Below the pieces are notes generated by a model, which was not told the DNA's origin, searched no databases, and saw nothing but the letters and a program-made list of their open reading frames with translations. This document shows positions 8,287-17,308 of a DNA stretch of 64,000 bases, piece after piece (the stretch's first letter is position 1; the number at the start of each line of letters is the position of its first letter). Location of the stretch: assembly GCA_024233135.1 (NCBI GenBank), contig JACKPZ010000020.1, positions 1-64,000 on the forward strand, written 5' to 3'. A program made the position numbers and the translations under genes. The DNA comes from Akkermansiaceae bacterium. Its GTDB lineage: Bacteria; Verrucomicrobiota; Verrucomicrobiia; Verrucomicrobiales; Akkermansiaceae.

Positions 8287-9468
8287 TCACCACCAGGAAA
8301 CGTCCACGCCGATCTCACGGGCGAGGCCTTCCATGAAGAAGTAGTCACCCCAGCTGGTGTAGGCGTACTTGGCCTTGCCCACCCCGTCGCCGACCTCGCC
8401 CTTCTTCAGGATGCCGCGAACCTCGGACCGGCTGTCGAAATAGTCCTCCGAGCAAAGCCGCGCCAGCAGCGCGTCCTTGGTGGCGAGCATTTCCGCGTCG
8501 GCGTGCCCCAGGCCATCCAGCTCCTGGATCGCGCAGACCGCGATCGCCGCGGCCGAGGAGTCGCGCAGCGGGGTTTCCCCCTCGCCCAGGCGGAAGTCCC
8601 AGACCGGCACCACTTCTTCGTCGAGCAGCGAGATCCACTTGCGGGTGACCTTCAGCGACGCCTCGAGGTAGCGCTTGTCGCCGGTGTGGCGGTAGCCGAG
8701 CGCGAACCCGTACATCGCCCAGGTCGCGCCGCGCGCCCAGTGCGACTCGACACTACGTCCGCAGTAGTTGTCCGGCCCCTTCGGCGTGCCGTCCTCATGG
8801 AAACGGAACGAGTGGTAGACCGACCCGTCCTCGCGGATGAAGTGCGCCAGCGTCGTGTCGCTGTGAAGCAGGGCGATTTCGCGGAAGCGCGGATTGCCGG
8901 TGACCTCGCTGGCCCAGTAGAGCAGCGGCAGGTTCATCATGCAGTCGATGATCGCCAGCCCGTCGTAGTCGTAGGCCGGACCGGTCTCGTCCATCCGGCC
9001 CCAGGCGCGGATGTAGTTGCCCTCCGCGATGAAGCGGTCCGCCAGCAGCTCCGCCGCGCGGACGCCGAGGTCGCGGAACTTTTCCTCGCCGGTCAGCTTC
9101 GCCAGCGCCACGGCGTAGGGGGAAAACAGGAAGCCGAGGTCGTGCATCGTGTCCGCGGCCCCTTCCGTGACCTTCCGCTGGTAGAGCGAGTCCATGCCGA
9201 CGACGGCGTTCAGGAACGCCTCGTCACCCGAGCGCAGCCAGGCCAGCACGCCCATTCCGGTGAAGAAGCCGGTCGTCCAGTTGCCGATCTCGAAGAAGCC
9301 CTCGTTCCACTCCTCGTAGCGGCCGTCCGGATGGAAGGCCCAAGTGCGCCCGCTGGCGGCGAGGGCCGGGAGGTTGCTGAGGGTATTTTCCGCGCACGTG
9401 GCAAAGGCACGCTCGAACACGGATTTGTCCGTTCCCGGAGCGGTGGAGCAGGAAGATGAAATCGACAT
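8287..9468 (-). CDS. GH88/GH105-type unsaturated uronyl hydrolase
   Basis: 393 residues forming an alpha/alpha-barrel. Diagnostic blocks are EIGNWTTGFFTGMGVLAWL, the catalytic-Asp motif DTMHDLGFLFSPYA, AIIDCMMNLPLLYWA with the second conserved Asp, SHWARGATWAMYGFA and SSAAAIAVCAIQEL. The family removes 4,5-unsaturated uronic acids generated by polysaccharide lyases through hydration of the double bond. There is no signal peptide, so it acts in the cytoplasm or an unrecognised compartment. The gene is first in the leftward run and divergent from the LacI gene, with a candidate operator in the 131-bp gap. Its presence implies that a lyase feeds this pathway. Confidence 0.88.
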   Translation of the reverse strand: MSISSSCSTAPGTDKSVFERAFATCAENTLSNLPALAASGRTWAFHPDGRYEEWNEGFFEIGNWTTGFFTGMGVLAWLRSGDEAFLNAVVGMDSLYQRKVTEGAADTMHDLGFLFSPYAVALAKLTGEEKFRDLGVRAAELLADRFIAEGNYIRAWGRMDETGPAYDYDGLAIIDCMMNLPLLYWASEVTGNPRFREIALLHSDTTLAHFIREDGSVYHSFRFHEDGTPKGPDNYCGRSVESHWARGATWAMYGFALGYRHTGDKRYLEASLKVTRKWISLLDEEVVPVWDFRLGEGETPLRDSSAAAIAVCAIQELDGLGHADAEMLATKDALLARLCSEDYFDSRSEVRGILKKGEVGDGVGKAKYAYTSWGDYFFMEGLAREIGVDVSWW

Positions 9469-9571
9469 GAGTGGGATGGTTGAAATCCAAGGGCACCGAC
9501 CGGCTGGGGTCCAATGGCGCTTCGATGCGTGAAACTGGCCCGGATCCTTGGAATAAGGGATTCCCTGAGAG

Positions 9572-9587
9572 AGTTACACTGTTATTC
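9572..9587. promoter_or_regulatory. candidate LacI operator, site 1
   Basis: AGTTACACTGTTATTC fits the 6-4-6 layout shared with four other sites in this window; the left half (GTTAC) is canonical and the right half is degenerate. It sits 12 bases before the LacI start codon at 9600 and about 104 bases upstream of the GH88-like start, so it could autoregulate and control both directions. Confidence 0.4.
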
Positions 9588-9599
9588 TCGTTCGACCTC

Positions 9600-10652
9600 A
9601 TGGCTTCCGACTCCACTCCTCCCCGTCGCACCCGCGTCAGCTTGCGGGATATCGCCAAGCAACTAGGGGTCAGCCACGTGACGGTATCGCTCGCCTTGCG
9701 CGACCATCCCAGAATTTCCCGGGAGACCCGCGAGCGGATCAAGGCGGAAGCGGAACGGCTCGGTTACCGCCCGGACCCGATGCTCACGGCGCTGGCCAAC
9801 TACCGCCGCCACAAATCCAGCGCGCCCATTTCCGCCTCGATCGCGTGGATCAACGCCTGGCGGAAGCCGGATGAATTGCGGGCGCACCGGGAGTTCGATG
9901 CCTACTGGCGGGGTGCCTGCCGCGCCGCGGAAAAGTTCGGCTACCGGCTCGACGAATTCCGTGTCGGCAAGGAGTGCAGTCCGAAGCGGCTCCACGACAT
10001 CCTCACCGCGCGCGGCATCCGCGGACTGCTGCTGCCGCCGCAGTTTCCCAAGCCGGACTGGGGCGATTTCCCGTGGGAGGAGTACGCCACCGTCCGCTTC
10101 GGCCGGTCGCTGGTGACCCCACGCACGCACCTGGTCACCTCCGACCAATCCGCCAACACCATGCTCGCCTTCGAGGAAATGCGCGCGCGCGGCTACCGGC
10201 GGATCGGTTTCGTCACCGACGAGGCCAACATCCGGCGTGGGCATGTTTTCGAAGCCGGCTTCCTGCTCGCCCAGCGCACCGTGGCCCCGGCCGAGCGGGT
10301 GGAGATCCTTTCCCTCGAACACATCCCCGCCAAGGACCAGCCGGCACGCATCGCCGCCTGGATCCGCGGGGAAAAGGTCGACGCCCTGTTCACCGACCTC
10401 CCCGACCTCCCCGACCTGCTCGCCAAAGCCGGACTGAAGGTGCCCGACGACATCCCGCTCGCGGTCACCAGCGTGCTCGACGCCTCGGCCGATGCCGGCA
10501 TCGACCAGCACCCCGAGGAAATCGGCCGCGTCGGCTTCCTGATGCTCAACTCCCTGATCAACGACCGCGCCCAGGGCATCCCGCCGATTTTCCGCCAGAT
10601 CCTGGTCGAGGGCTCGTGGGTGGACGGGAAATCGCTGCCGATCAAAAAGTGA
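9600..10652 (+). CDS. LacI-family transcriptional regulator
   Basis: 350 residues from the ATG at 9600. The N-terminal HTH reads SLRDIAKQLGVSHVTVSLAL, followed by the hinge region RIKAEAERLGYRPDPMLTAL and a periplasmic-binding-type sensor domain ending in HPEEIGRVGFLMLNSLI. The frame is open upstream to 9471, but that stretch shows no LacI similarity, and the second LacI gene in the window has the same length from its own ATG. The two share the unusual DPMLxALAxYRRxK and AWINAW segments, so they are paralogues. It is divergent from the GH88-GH36-ABC-propeller-GH43 run and probably represses it in the absence of a sugar. The ligand is unknown. Confidence 0.93.
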   Translation: MASDSTPPRRTRVSLRDIAKQLGVSHVTVSLALRDHPRISRETRERIKAEAERLGYRPDPMLTALANYRRHKSSAPISASIAWINAWRKPDELRAHREFDAYWRGACRAAEKFGYRLDEFRVGKECSPKRLHDILTARGIRGLLLPPQFPKPDWGDFPWEEYATVRFGRSLVTPRTHLVTSDQSANTMLAFEEMRARGYRRIGFVTDEANIRRGHVFEAGFLLAQRTVAPAERVEILSLEHIPAKDQPARIAAWIRGEKVDALFTDLPDLPDLLAKAGLKVPDDIPLAVTSVLDASADAGIDQHPEEIGRVGFLMLNSLINDRAQGIPPIFRQILVEGSWVDGKSLPIKK

Positions 10653-10716
10653 CCGGGCCTTCCAAGCCCGTGGCCAAACCCATCGAATGATCCGACGACG
10701 GGCCTGGAAGGCCCGG
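10653..10716. terminator. inverted repeat between convergent genes, likely bidirectional terminator
   Basis: The arm CCGGGCCTTCCAAGCCCG at 10653-10670 pairs with CGGGCCTGGAAGGCCCGG at 10699-10716, 17 of 18 positions, with a 28-base loop. It begins right after the LacI stop and ends 11 bases before the stop of the convergent hydrolase gene. There is no U-tract, so a terminator role is inferred from position and stem strength. Confidence 0.6.
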
Positions 10717-10727
10717 CCACCTGTCCG

Positions 10728-12347
10728 TCAACGGATCCGGAACTCCCGCTCCACCGGCTCGGCCTGCCTCACCTTGGGCTCGCTTGCCCGCCCGAACTGC
10801 CAGGCGACCACCACGACCTTGACCGGCCGCTTCGCCCCCGGCGGGAGCGGTGTCTGATGAAGGGTGCTGCCCTTCACGAAGGCCGGGCCCTGCTTGACGT
10901 AATAGCTCACCGGCAGGCCGCTGTCCGAGGTGGCGGTCAGCTCGATGGTCCGCACTCCCGGCTCTGGATCCGCGAATTCCGGGAAGGTGATCGTCTGCGC
11001 GGAGCCTTCGGTGTTCCGTGGGATCGTCAGCAGCGCCTGCCGCACCGCACTCTTGTAGATCTTGTCCCCCGGATTGCTGGCGAGAAACCAGGCTTCGAAA
11101 GGCTCGTCGCCGGCGGCGGGAAACATCCAGTCGGGCGAAAGCCGGAACCGCCCGCCGCCGAGCTCCTCGACCGGACCGACGATCTTGGAAACGGTCACTT
11201 CTCCCGCCGCGTGGCTGTCCTCGGGAGCGGGCTCCGGCTGCTTGCTGACGACCGGCGGACGCTCGTCCTTGGTCGCCGTGGGCGGGTCGGGCGGCAGCGG
11301 AGCGATGAAGCCAACCTCGAGCCGGAAGCTCAGCCCGTCCTCCTCCGGCCGGAACTCCAGGGCGGTGCCGAAATGGGTGTTCGAGATCGGCACGGGCTTT
11401 CCGTCGCGGAAGAAGCCGACCTGTTGTTCCTTCTTTCCACGGGACGTCTCGTAGCGGGCCTCGGTGACGCGGGCCATCTCCTCGTCGAAGCACCAGAACG
11501 CCTCCGCCTTTTCTCCTTCATACGAGGCGAAGGGAGCGGCCGCCGCCCGGGGCGCCTCGTCCTTGCGCCAGCGGTCCACCCGCCAGCCTTTGGAAGGATC
11601 GACCGCGCGGAGTTCGTTCGAGCCATCGTCCGTCAGGCGCGCCGCGGCCGCCTTGCGGAGGAACAGGGCCAGGTAGCGAACCAGCTCGTCCTGGGCATCG
11701 AAGTGCCCGTGCCCGACATCCGCGAACAGCGCGAGCGGCACGTCGGGGCGCGCGTTCTTGAACGCCACCAGCGGCTCCAGGCGCTTTTCCCACCACTCGT
11801 ATTCGCCCATCACCATCAGGCCCGGCACGCCGTCGAGCGAACGGCCGCCCCAGTCCGGATTCGGCCGGCCGCTGCCGGTGAGCCCGGTCAGCGGCGCGTC
11901 GCCTTTCACCGAGAGAACGGCCAGCGTCCGGCCGGGATTCCACGCGGCGAAATTCCACGGGAACGAGGCGTGGGCGGAGTGGCCCATCGGCGCGGCCGGC
12001 ACCTTGGCCAGCTCCGCGTGGCCCGACTCATCGGCCAAGGCGCGCATCGTTTCCTCGAACCATTCCCCCGCGCCCTTCTTGAAATCGAACACCGGGTCCT
12101 TGCTCGGGAACACGAACACCTCCGCGATGCCGCACTCCGCGAGCGTCCGCCGCATTTCGGGATGCTCCATGATCTTGCGCTCGATCATGTTGTGCTGGGC
12201 GAAGAGCACCGCGCGCACCCGCTTGCAGTTCTGGGGAATCCACAACCAGGCGCGCGATTCGCCGACCGGGACCGACCATTGCCAGACCGCCCCGTGGGCG
12301 AGACCCACGTAGAAGAGCAGAACGGATAGAATCCGATAGACGATCAT
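10728..12347 (-). CDS. secreted alpha/beta-hydrolase-like protein (putative carbohydrate esterase)
   Basis: 539 residues using the ATG at 12345-12347, which opens a convincing signal peptide (MIVYRILSVLLFYVGLAHGA). Mature protein: nucleophile-elbow-like PMGHSAHASFPW near residue 135, a GEYEWWEKRLEP segment, LALFADVGHGHFDAQDELV with a plausible catalytic His near residue 220, then a C-terminal beta-rich region of about 250 residues ending in YYVKQGPAFVKGSTLH. This resembles secreted serine hydrolases found near polysaccharide loci; deacetylation of a glycan is a guess. It starts 4 bases after the beta-helix gene stops and is the last gene of the leftward operon, ending at a shared hairpin. Confidence 0.65.
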   Translation of the reverse strand: MIVYRILSVLLFYVGLAHGAVWQWSVPVGESRAWLWIPQNCKRVRAVLFAQHNMIERKIMEHPEMRRTLAECGIAEVFVFPSKDPVFDFKKGAGEWFEETMRALADESGHAELAKVPAAPMGHSAHASFPWNFAAWNPGRTLAVLSVKGDAPLTGLTGSGRPNPDWGGRSLDGVPGLMVMGEYEWWEKRLEPLVAFKNARPDVPLALFADVGHGHFDAQDELVRYLALFLRKAAAARLTDDGSNELRAVDPSKGWRVDRWRKDEAPRAAAAPFASYEGEKAEAFWCFDEEMARVTEARYETSRGKKEQQVGFFRDGKPVPISNTHFGTALEFRPEEDGLSFRLEVGFIAPLPPDPPTATKDERPPVVSKQPEPAPEDSHAAGEVTVSKIVGPVEELGGGRFRLSPDWMFPAAGDEPFEAWFLASNPGDKIYKSAVRQALLTIPRNTEGSAQTITFPEFADPEPGVRTIELTATSDSGLPVSYYVKQGPAFVKGSTLHQTPLPPGAKRPVKVVVVAWQFGRASEPKVRQAEPVEREFRIR

Positions 12348-12351
12348 GAGT

Positions 12352-13803
12352 TCACCGGGGCGCGGAATCCTTGCCCGAACCACCGGGCGCGATGCCATCC
12401 GACGGCAGCCCCCACGGGCCGGGGTCCTTCCTCAGGTCGGCGTCCGCGACGCGCCGGCCGCTGGTCTTGATGGTCGAGCCCGCGATCTCGTCGCCGACGA
12501 TGACCGGGGCGAAGTCGATGCTGCTTTCGAAATCGATGTCCAGCGCCGGCGCGGGCAGCGGCTCGCTGGCCATCTCCGCGTGCATCGGCATGCCGAAGCC
12601 AACCAGGATCGGCAGGGCCGGCAATTTCCCGAATCCCCGCTGCGCGCTCAGCCGCACCTTGTGGCCCTCCCCGGCGATGGTCGCCAGCACGTGGACCAGG
12701 CTCCGCGGCGGGTCGCCGATCAATTCCAGCTCGACCTCCGAGCTGTGACCGCCCCGCAGATAGAGCAACGGCCCGTGCGCGACATCACCCCGGCTGCGGC
12801 GGACGATCGTTTGCGAGCCGATCAGGAATCCCCGCTCGCAGCCGCGCGCGACGCAGTTCTCGACCACGGTTTTCGTCTCCGAGTCATCGCGCACGCCGAT
12901 CTCGAAGCCGGCACGAGTATTGATGGCAGTGCAGTTGAGCAGAGTAACGCTGCCGGCATTACCATAGGTCCGGAAGCCATCCTCCGACAGACTCTTGGTG
13001 TAGCCCGGCGTGATGATGAAACGACCATCGCGGTTCTTGTAGACAGAGCGGAAGCCTAGTTTGAAAGCCGGGCCGGCGGTGTCGGCCAGCATGTCGGTGG
13101 TGGAACGCACCGATGCCTCCGCATAGCAGTCTTCCAAACGGCTCCCCTCCCCGCCCTGGATGTAGAAGCAGTGCCCGAAGGCCCGGCTGAACACCCGGCA
13201 ATGCCGGAGCAGCGAGCGGCTGCCGATCACCTGGACACCGCTCTGCTTTTCCAGCGCGACGAGGTTCGGGCCGCCCTTGCCAAGCAGGTCGCCGTAACCC
13301 CACGGCTGGGAGCCGAAAACGTGCAGGGTGACGTTTTCCAGGGTGTTGTCGTCGCCCTGGACGGAAAGGATGTTGCCGCCGCTGCCGCGGTTCGGTCCGG
13401 TGTTGCGGATCGTGAGACCGTCGATCGTGTTGCCGGCGCCCGCCACAATCAGGCAGCGGGTGTAGCCGCCCTGCGGCAGCTTCGTATAGAGCGTGGTGTC
13501 GATTTCGATGGTGACTCCGCGCAGGTCGATGCGGTTCTTGTCGCCCCGGAACACGAACATCGGCACCGGCGGGCGGCCCTTGATCGGACCCACCTCGTCG
13601 CGGACGCCCTTCAGCACCTCGTCGGTGAGGTAGTCCGCCATCCGATAAACGCCCGGCACCATCTCGATCTGGCGCTCATTTCTTGCCGCGGCCTCGGCCA
13701 AAGCGGCCAGGCTGTCCACCTTGACCGCCTTCGCCGCGGATGACGCCACGAGGGCGATCCAAAGGCACCCGGTGCCGAACCATTTTCCTGCCAATCCTTT
13801 CAT
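12352..13803 (-). CDS. secreted right-handed beta-helix protein (polysaccharide-lyase-like fold)
   Basis: 483 residues using the ATG at 13801-13803, giving a signal peptide (MKGLAGKWFGTGCLWIALVA). A longer frame continues upstream to 15507 but is a shadow of the symporter gene. Repeats typical of parallel beta-helices are seen: NTIDGLTIRNTG, NTLENVTLHVFG, SLLRHCRVFSRAFGHCFYIQ, SRLEDCYAEASV, GSVTLLNCTAINTRAGFEIG and KTVVENCVARGCERGFLIG. This fold occurs in PL1, PL6, PL9 and epimerases; no catalytic triad could be assigned, so the family is left open. A close paralogue at 44.5-47.4 kb is interrupted by an IS3-type element. The gene lies 23 bases behind the symporter and 4 bases before the hydrolase. 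Confidence 0.78.
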   Translation of the reverse strand: MKGLAGKWFGTGCLWIALVASSAAKAVKVDSLAALAEAAARNERQIEMVPGVYRMADYLTDEVLKGVRDEVGPIKGRPPVPMFVFRGDKNRIDLRGVTIEIDTTLYTKLPQGGYTRCLIVAGAGNTIDGLTIRNTGPNRGSGGNILSVQGDDNTLENVTLHVFGSQPWGYGDLLGKGGPNLVALEKQSGVQVIGSRSLLRHCRVFSRAFGHCFYIQGGEGSRLEDCYAEASVRSTTDMLADTAGPAFKLGFRSVYKNRDGRFIITPGYTKSLSEDGFRTYGNAGSVTLLNCTAINTRAGFEIGVRDDSETKTVVENCVARGCERGFLIGSQTIVRRSRGDVAHGPLLYLRGGHSSEVELELIGDPPRSLVHVLATIAGEGHKVRLSAQRGFGKLPALPILVGFGMPMHAEMASEPLPAPALDIDFESSIDFAPVIVGDEIAGSTIKTSGRRVADADLRKDPGPWGLPSDGIAPGGSGKDSAPR

Positions 13804-13826
13804 GAATCTATCTTGGGTTTCGCGCT

Positions 13827-15632
13827 TCACTTCGATTCCTCGCCTCCGGAAAGCAGCGGTGGCCGGTGCGTCCGGTGGGTCCGCCACAGCAGCATGCCGG
13901 TGACCGCCATCACCCCGCCGATGCCAAGGAAACACAGCCGCGCCCCGATGGTGTCCTGGGGAATCCACACCAGCGAGCCGACAAAGGCCCCGTAGATCAG
14001 CAGCAGCTTGCCGATCGATCCCGCGACCGCCTGGTCCTCGCGCTCTTCCTCGCCGGTCCTCGACTCGACCGGCGTTTTCAGCCGGTTGAAGAACTCCTCC
14101 ACATTGGCCTTGTACGCCTCCGGGCTGCTCTTGTAGAAGATCGAGGTCAGGAAGAACCACGCGATGCAGGCCCCGCTGACGATGAACACCGTGGCGAAGA
14201 GCGCGAACTGGGTCGCCTCCTCCTTGGCGACCGGGCCTTCCAGGCCGCGGATCCACGCGAAGCGAGCCAGGCTCTTGTTGCCCGCCGCGTCCTGTATCAG
14301 CGTGTTGAGCGAAAGCGAGACCGTCAGGCCGACCAGCACCGTCGTCCACGCCGACCACGGCGGGGTCTTCCTCCAGAACAAGCCGAGGAACAGCGGGATC
14401 GAAATCGGGATCCCGAGGCTGATCGCCACCTGGTTGACCAGGTCGAAAAGGTTCGACTCCCGCATGTTCTCCCACATCAGGCCGAAGCCGAGCATCGCCA
14501 CCCCGCAGATGCCGGTGGCGAGCTTGCTGATCCACAGCAGCTTTTTCTCGGGGCAGTCCGGATTGATCACTGGCAGATAGAAATTTCGAACAAAGATCCC
14601 CGCGCCCTGGTTCAGGCCGGCATCCATCGAGGTCAGCGTGGCGGCGAAAATCCCGCACACCAGCAGCCCCAGCATCCCGGTCGGCAGCACGTCCGCGGCG
14701 GTCTGCAGGAAGGCCGCCTCCTGGGGCACCTTCAGGTTCGGGAACAGCGCCGCCATGTCCGGATGCCGGATCGCCGCCACGGTCGGCGGGATCAGCCACA
14801 GCGCCGGCCCGAGGATGGCGCCGAGCACCGGGATGATCAGCGTCATCCGCGCGTTGCGGTCGTCGCGCGCCATCAGGAACTTGGCGGACTTGTCGATCGC
14901 ATTCTCCTCGAAAAGCTTGGTCACGATCAGCGCCACGAAGAACAGCAGGATGAACTCCGGCCGGGCGATCTTGCCCCAGTGGTAGTGCGCTTCCGGCGCC
15001 TTCTCGATCATCCCCGAGATCCCGCCCACATCCGGCAGCCGCAGCGCCAGCATGCTCACCGTGACGGTCACCAGCACGATCAGGAACATCTGCACGAAGT
15101 CGCTCGCGGCCACGCCGAACGAGCCGCCCAGCAGCGCCAGCATCGTCACCATGATCCCCATGCCGACCATCACAACCATGACGTTCATGTCGAACACCGC
15201 CGCCATGAACACCGCGATCGCATTCAAGGAAAGCCCGCCGAAAATCAGCATGAAGGGCAGCCGCGACCATGAGAAGAACACCTGCGACGTTTTTCCGAAT
15301 CGCAGCCGCACCGCCTCCAGCGGCGTGACCACCTGCATCCGGCGGAAACGGTAACAGGTGAAAAGCAGCAGCACCGCCCACGGGATCAGCACCGAGTAGT
15401 AGAGCGTGAACGCGTAGGGACCGGTCTCGTACATCTTCGCAGCAGAGCCGACGAAGGTCCACGCGCTGAACGACGCCATCCACGTCGACGCCCCCGTCAC
15501 CCACCATGGCAGCACCCCCCCGGCCCGGAAATAGTCCGAGGTGTTCTTGCTGCGCATCATGAAATACAGCCCCACCCCCGCGATGAAGAGGAAGTAGAAG
15601 GCGATGTTGATGTAGTCGTAACGGGTGATCAT
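13827..15632 (-). CDS. sodium:solute symporter (SSS family)
   Basis: 601 residues from the ATG at 15630-15632 (MITRYDYINIAFYFLF); the ATGA overlaps the stop of the upstream GH43 remnant, which fixes this start. About 13-14 membrane segments are apparent, with SSS hallmarks such as SKNTSDYFRAGGVLPWWVTGASTWM, GLLVCGIFAATLTSMDAGLN and LVNQVAISLGIPISIPLFLGLFW. The family couples sodium to import of sugars, sialic acids or other organic solutes. Placement between a xylosidase-like remnant and a beta-helix protein points to a mono- or oligosaccharide, or uronate, as the substrate. The C-terminal cytoplasmic tail (EEEREDQAV) is charged. Confidence 0.93.
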   Translation of the reverse strand: MITRYDYINIAFYFLFIAGVGLYFMMRSKNTSDYFRAGGVLPWWVTGASTWMASFSAWTFVGSAAKMYETGPYAFTLYYSVLIPWAVLLLFTCYRFRRMQVVTPLEAVRLRFGKTSQVFFSWSRLPFMLIFGGLSLNAIAVFMAAVFDMNVMVVMVGMGIMVTMLALLGGSFGVAASDFVQMFLIVLVTVTVSMLALRLPDVGGISGMIEKAPEAHYHWGKIARPEFILLFFVALIVTKLFEENAIDKSAKFLMARDDRNARMTLIIPVLGAILGPALWLIPPTVAAIRHPDMAALFPNLKVPQEAAFLQTAADVLPTGMLGLLVCGIFAATLTSMDAGLNQGAGIFVRNFYLPVINPDCPEKKLLWISKLATGICGVAMLGFGLMWENMRESNLFDLVNQVAISLGIPISIPLFLGLFWRKTPPWSAWTTVLVGLTVSLSLNTLIQDAAGNKSLARFAWIRGLEGPVAKEEATQFALFATVFIVSGACIAWFFLTSIFYKSSPEAYKANVEEFFNRLKTPVESRTGEEEREDQAVAGSIGKLLLIYGAFVGSLVWIPQDTIGARLCFLGIGGVMAVTGMLLWRTHRTHRPPLLSGGEESK

Positions 15633-15985
15633 CCGTGGTTTTTCAGCTCGAAATAGTCTGAGTCGGCCGCCATTTCGCGGTCGACGAGGTCCTGTGCGGC
15701 GATCCCGACCATCGTGCCGGTAAAGCCATTCGCGTGATCGTAGGAAATCGGCGTGAAATCCAGCACCGGTCCGACTTGCCGCGATTCGATCCCGTCGGGC
15801 GATGCGGAGAATCGAAACGTATCGCGACCGATTTCCGCCATCAGATAAACCTGCGCCCATAACCCACCCGAGTCCGGCACGCCCGAAAACCACTCGAAGG
15901 TCGAATTTGCCAAATCGAAGTCCTCGACGCCCCCGCAAATCGAGGGATCAGGATGAAAGCCTAGAATTATTGGGATTTTGATCAC
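15629..15985 (-). pseudogene. GH43 beta-xylosidase-like gene with large internal deletion
   Basis: A 118-residue open frame starting with GTG at 15983-15985. Residues 1-36 (IILGFHPDPSICGGVEDF...STFEWFSGVP) match the extreme N-terminus of GH43 beta-xylosidases, including the general-base Asp in HPDPS. Residues 40-118 (FRFSASPDG...GFTGTMVGIAAQDLVDREMAADSDYFEL) match the extreme C-terminal beta-sandwich of the same family. Roughly 400 residues between them, including the catalytic acid, are gone, and the reading frame survived. Its stop overlaps the symporter start (ATGA), so translation of this relic may still couple expression of the transporter. Enzyme activity is very unlikely. Confidence 0.75.
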
Positions 15986-16406
15986 TGAGTCTTTGCTGCG
16001 GTGACGCTACGTTGGTCGCGAATAGATTCCATCGCTCACGCCGCTAACCCTGTTAACTGAAGCCTTCACCGATTCCCAATGACGACTGCCGCCGCCAGCT
16101 AGACACCCGGATCCTGGCTGGGCGCCACTATCGGTGGTTGGATCGCTTTGAGGAGCCTTCCCCGCGCGCTGGCCGCCATGTAGATCATCAAGTGAAACAG
16201 GCCGTTGAATTGGGTTGCCATGCACGCAGACCACAACGCATGTCCATCACATTCTCATTGGCAAGATCGCACCTACGAACCTCCTTTGAAGCCTCTTTAC
16301 CACGGTAACTACCTGAATCATAGATTTCAGAGTCGAATCAGACAGCTTGTGAGTGGCCTGCGTTCGCCGGGCCAATCGCTTTTTGATCAAAAAACTGGTT
16401 CGCACT
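15986..16406. other. gene-free divergent region
   Basis: 421 bases between the symporter operon and the prepilin-like gene. The only supported signal is a candidate LacI operator at 16295-16310. Short frames here show no family features. TAACCCTGTTAA near 16045-16056 is an imperfect palindrome of unknown meaning. Confidence 0.5.
16295..16310. promoter_or_regulatory. candidate LacI operator, site 2
   Basis: CTTTACCACGGTAACT has two conserved half-sites (TTTAC and GTAAC) separated by CACG, the same spacing as the other candidates. It lies about 310 bases upstream of the leftward symporter operon and about 97 bases upstream of the rightward prepilin-like gene. Confidence 0.5.
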
Positions 16407-17153
16407 ATGTCTCACAATCACCGTGTCCGCCGTCAGTTCCTTCCCGCCTTCACTCTCACCGAGATCCTAGTCGTGATCTTGATCGTAGTGACCCTTGCTG
16501 CAGTTTCGTTTCTCGTGACAAAGAAACTGAAGAGAAGCGCCAACTCAGCAAAAGCCGTCGCAAGTTTGCGTCAACTTGGATCCCTCGCACTTGGTCTCAC
16601 TTCGGAACGAGGAGGGCGACTCCCGAATGAAGGGCACTATCCCGGACAAGGCCCACCGAACGCTCCCTACGAAGACGACAATTCGTGGGATGGTTCCGTT
16701 CTCAGATACTTCGGTGCTGAAGATGTGGATTTTATCTCCACCCCGCCAATTGTTCCCCTTTCTTATGAATCGATGTTCATGCACGGAAACGACGTTCAAC
16801 CGCCCCCTGTCGAGCAAGGGGGAATGCAAACGGCTCGGAGAACGTTTGTCTACAATCGCGCCCTCTCCGATGTGCCGTTATCCAACGTCGACAACATAGC
16901 GAGGACTGCCATGCTGAGCGAACTGCCGTGGCAAACAGGCGGCCGACGTCGTGTAGGATTCAAATCCACTTCGTTCATGGACATCAGCCAGATGATTCCG
17001 AACCCTGACACAGGTGAGGATCTCAATCCGGGAGGGAAGTTCAATTTCGTTTTCACTGATGGCCATGTGGAACAATTGACACGCGAAGAATCCGCAGGAA
17101 CGGGAACGATTCAAAAGCCCAAGGGGATGTGGACGATTGTTGGTGACGACTGA
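16407..17153 (+). CDS. type II secretion/prepilin-like protein with DGHV motif
   Basis: 248 residues from the ATG at 16407; an earlier ATG at 16353 would add 18 residues in front of the short basic leader. The prepilin peptidase signature is FTLTEILVVILIVVTLAAVSFLVTKKLKRS, with methylation expected at the Phe after the cleaved leader. The C-terminus has FNFVFTDGHVEQL, the H-X9-DG-like box common in Verrucomicrobia/Planctomycetes pseudopilins. It is anchored in the inner membrane and may form minor pilus or secretion structures. GC content is lower than that of neighbouring enzyme genes. A second gene of the same design is at 60980-61720. It converges on the giant surface protein gene. Confidence 0.85.
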   Translation: MSHNHRVRRQFLPAFTLTEILVVILIVVTLAAVSFLVTKKLKRSANSAKAVASLRQLGSLALGLTSERGGRLPNEGHYPGQGPPNAPYEDDNSWDGSVLRYFGAEDVDFISTPPIVPLSYESMFMHGNDVQPPPVEQGGMQTARRTFVYNRALSDVPLSNVDNIARTAMLSELPWQTGGRRRVGFKSTSFMDISQMIPNPDTGEDLNPGGKFNFVFTDGHVEQLTREESAGTGTIQKPKGMWTIVGDD

Positions 17154-17308
17154 GCCATCGAAGTCGGCGTTTTATCTCTTCCGATTGCCACCTGACGGAG
17201 GCGCCCCAAACTCAAGAGTTTTGAAGTGCTGCGTATCCCCTCTCAGCTGCCGCTTCTTTTTCTCAATGTCCGATGAGACATGGAGAAATTCGAAGCATAC
17301 TCGGAGGT

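Noticed and set aside
12352..15507. 1051-codon frame that would fuse extra N-terminal sequence to the beta-helix protein
   Set aside because: The upstream half is the symporter gene read in another frame; the signal peptide at 13803 and paralogue alignment fix the real start.
16041..16060. CTAACCCTGTTAACTG as a sixth LacI operator
   Set aside because: The half-sites do not match the GTTAC/GTAAC pattern or spacing of the others.
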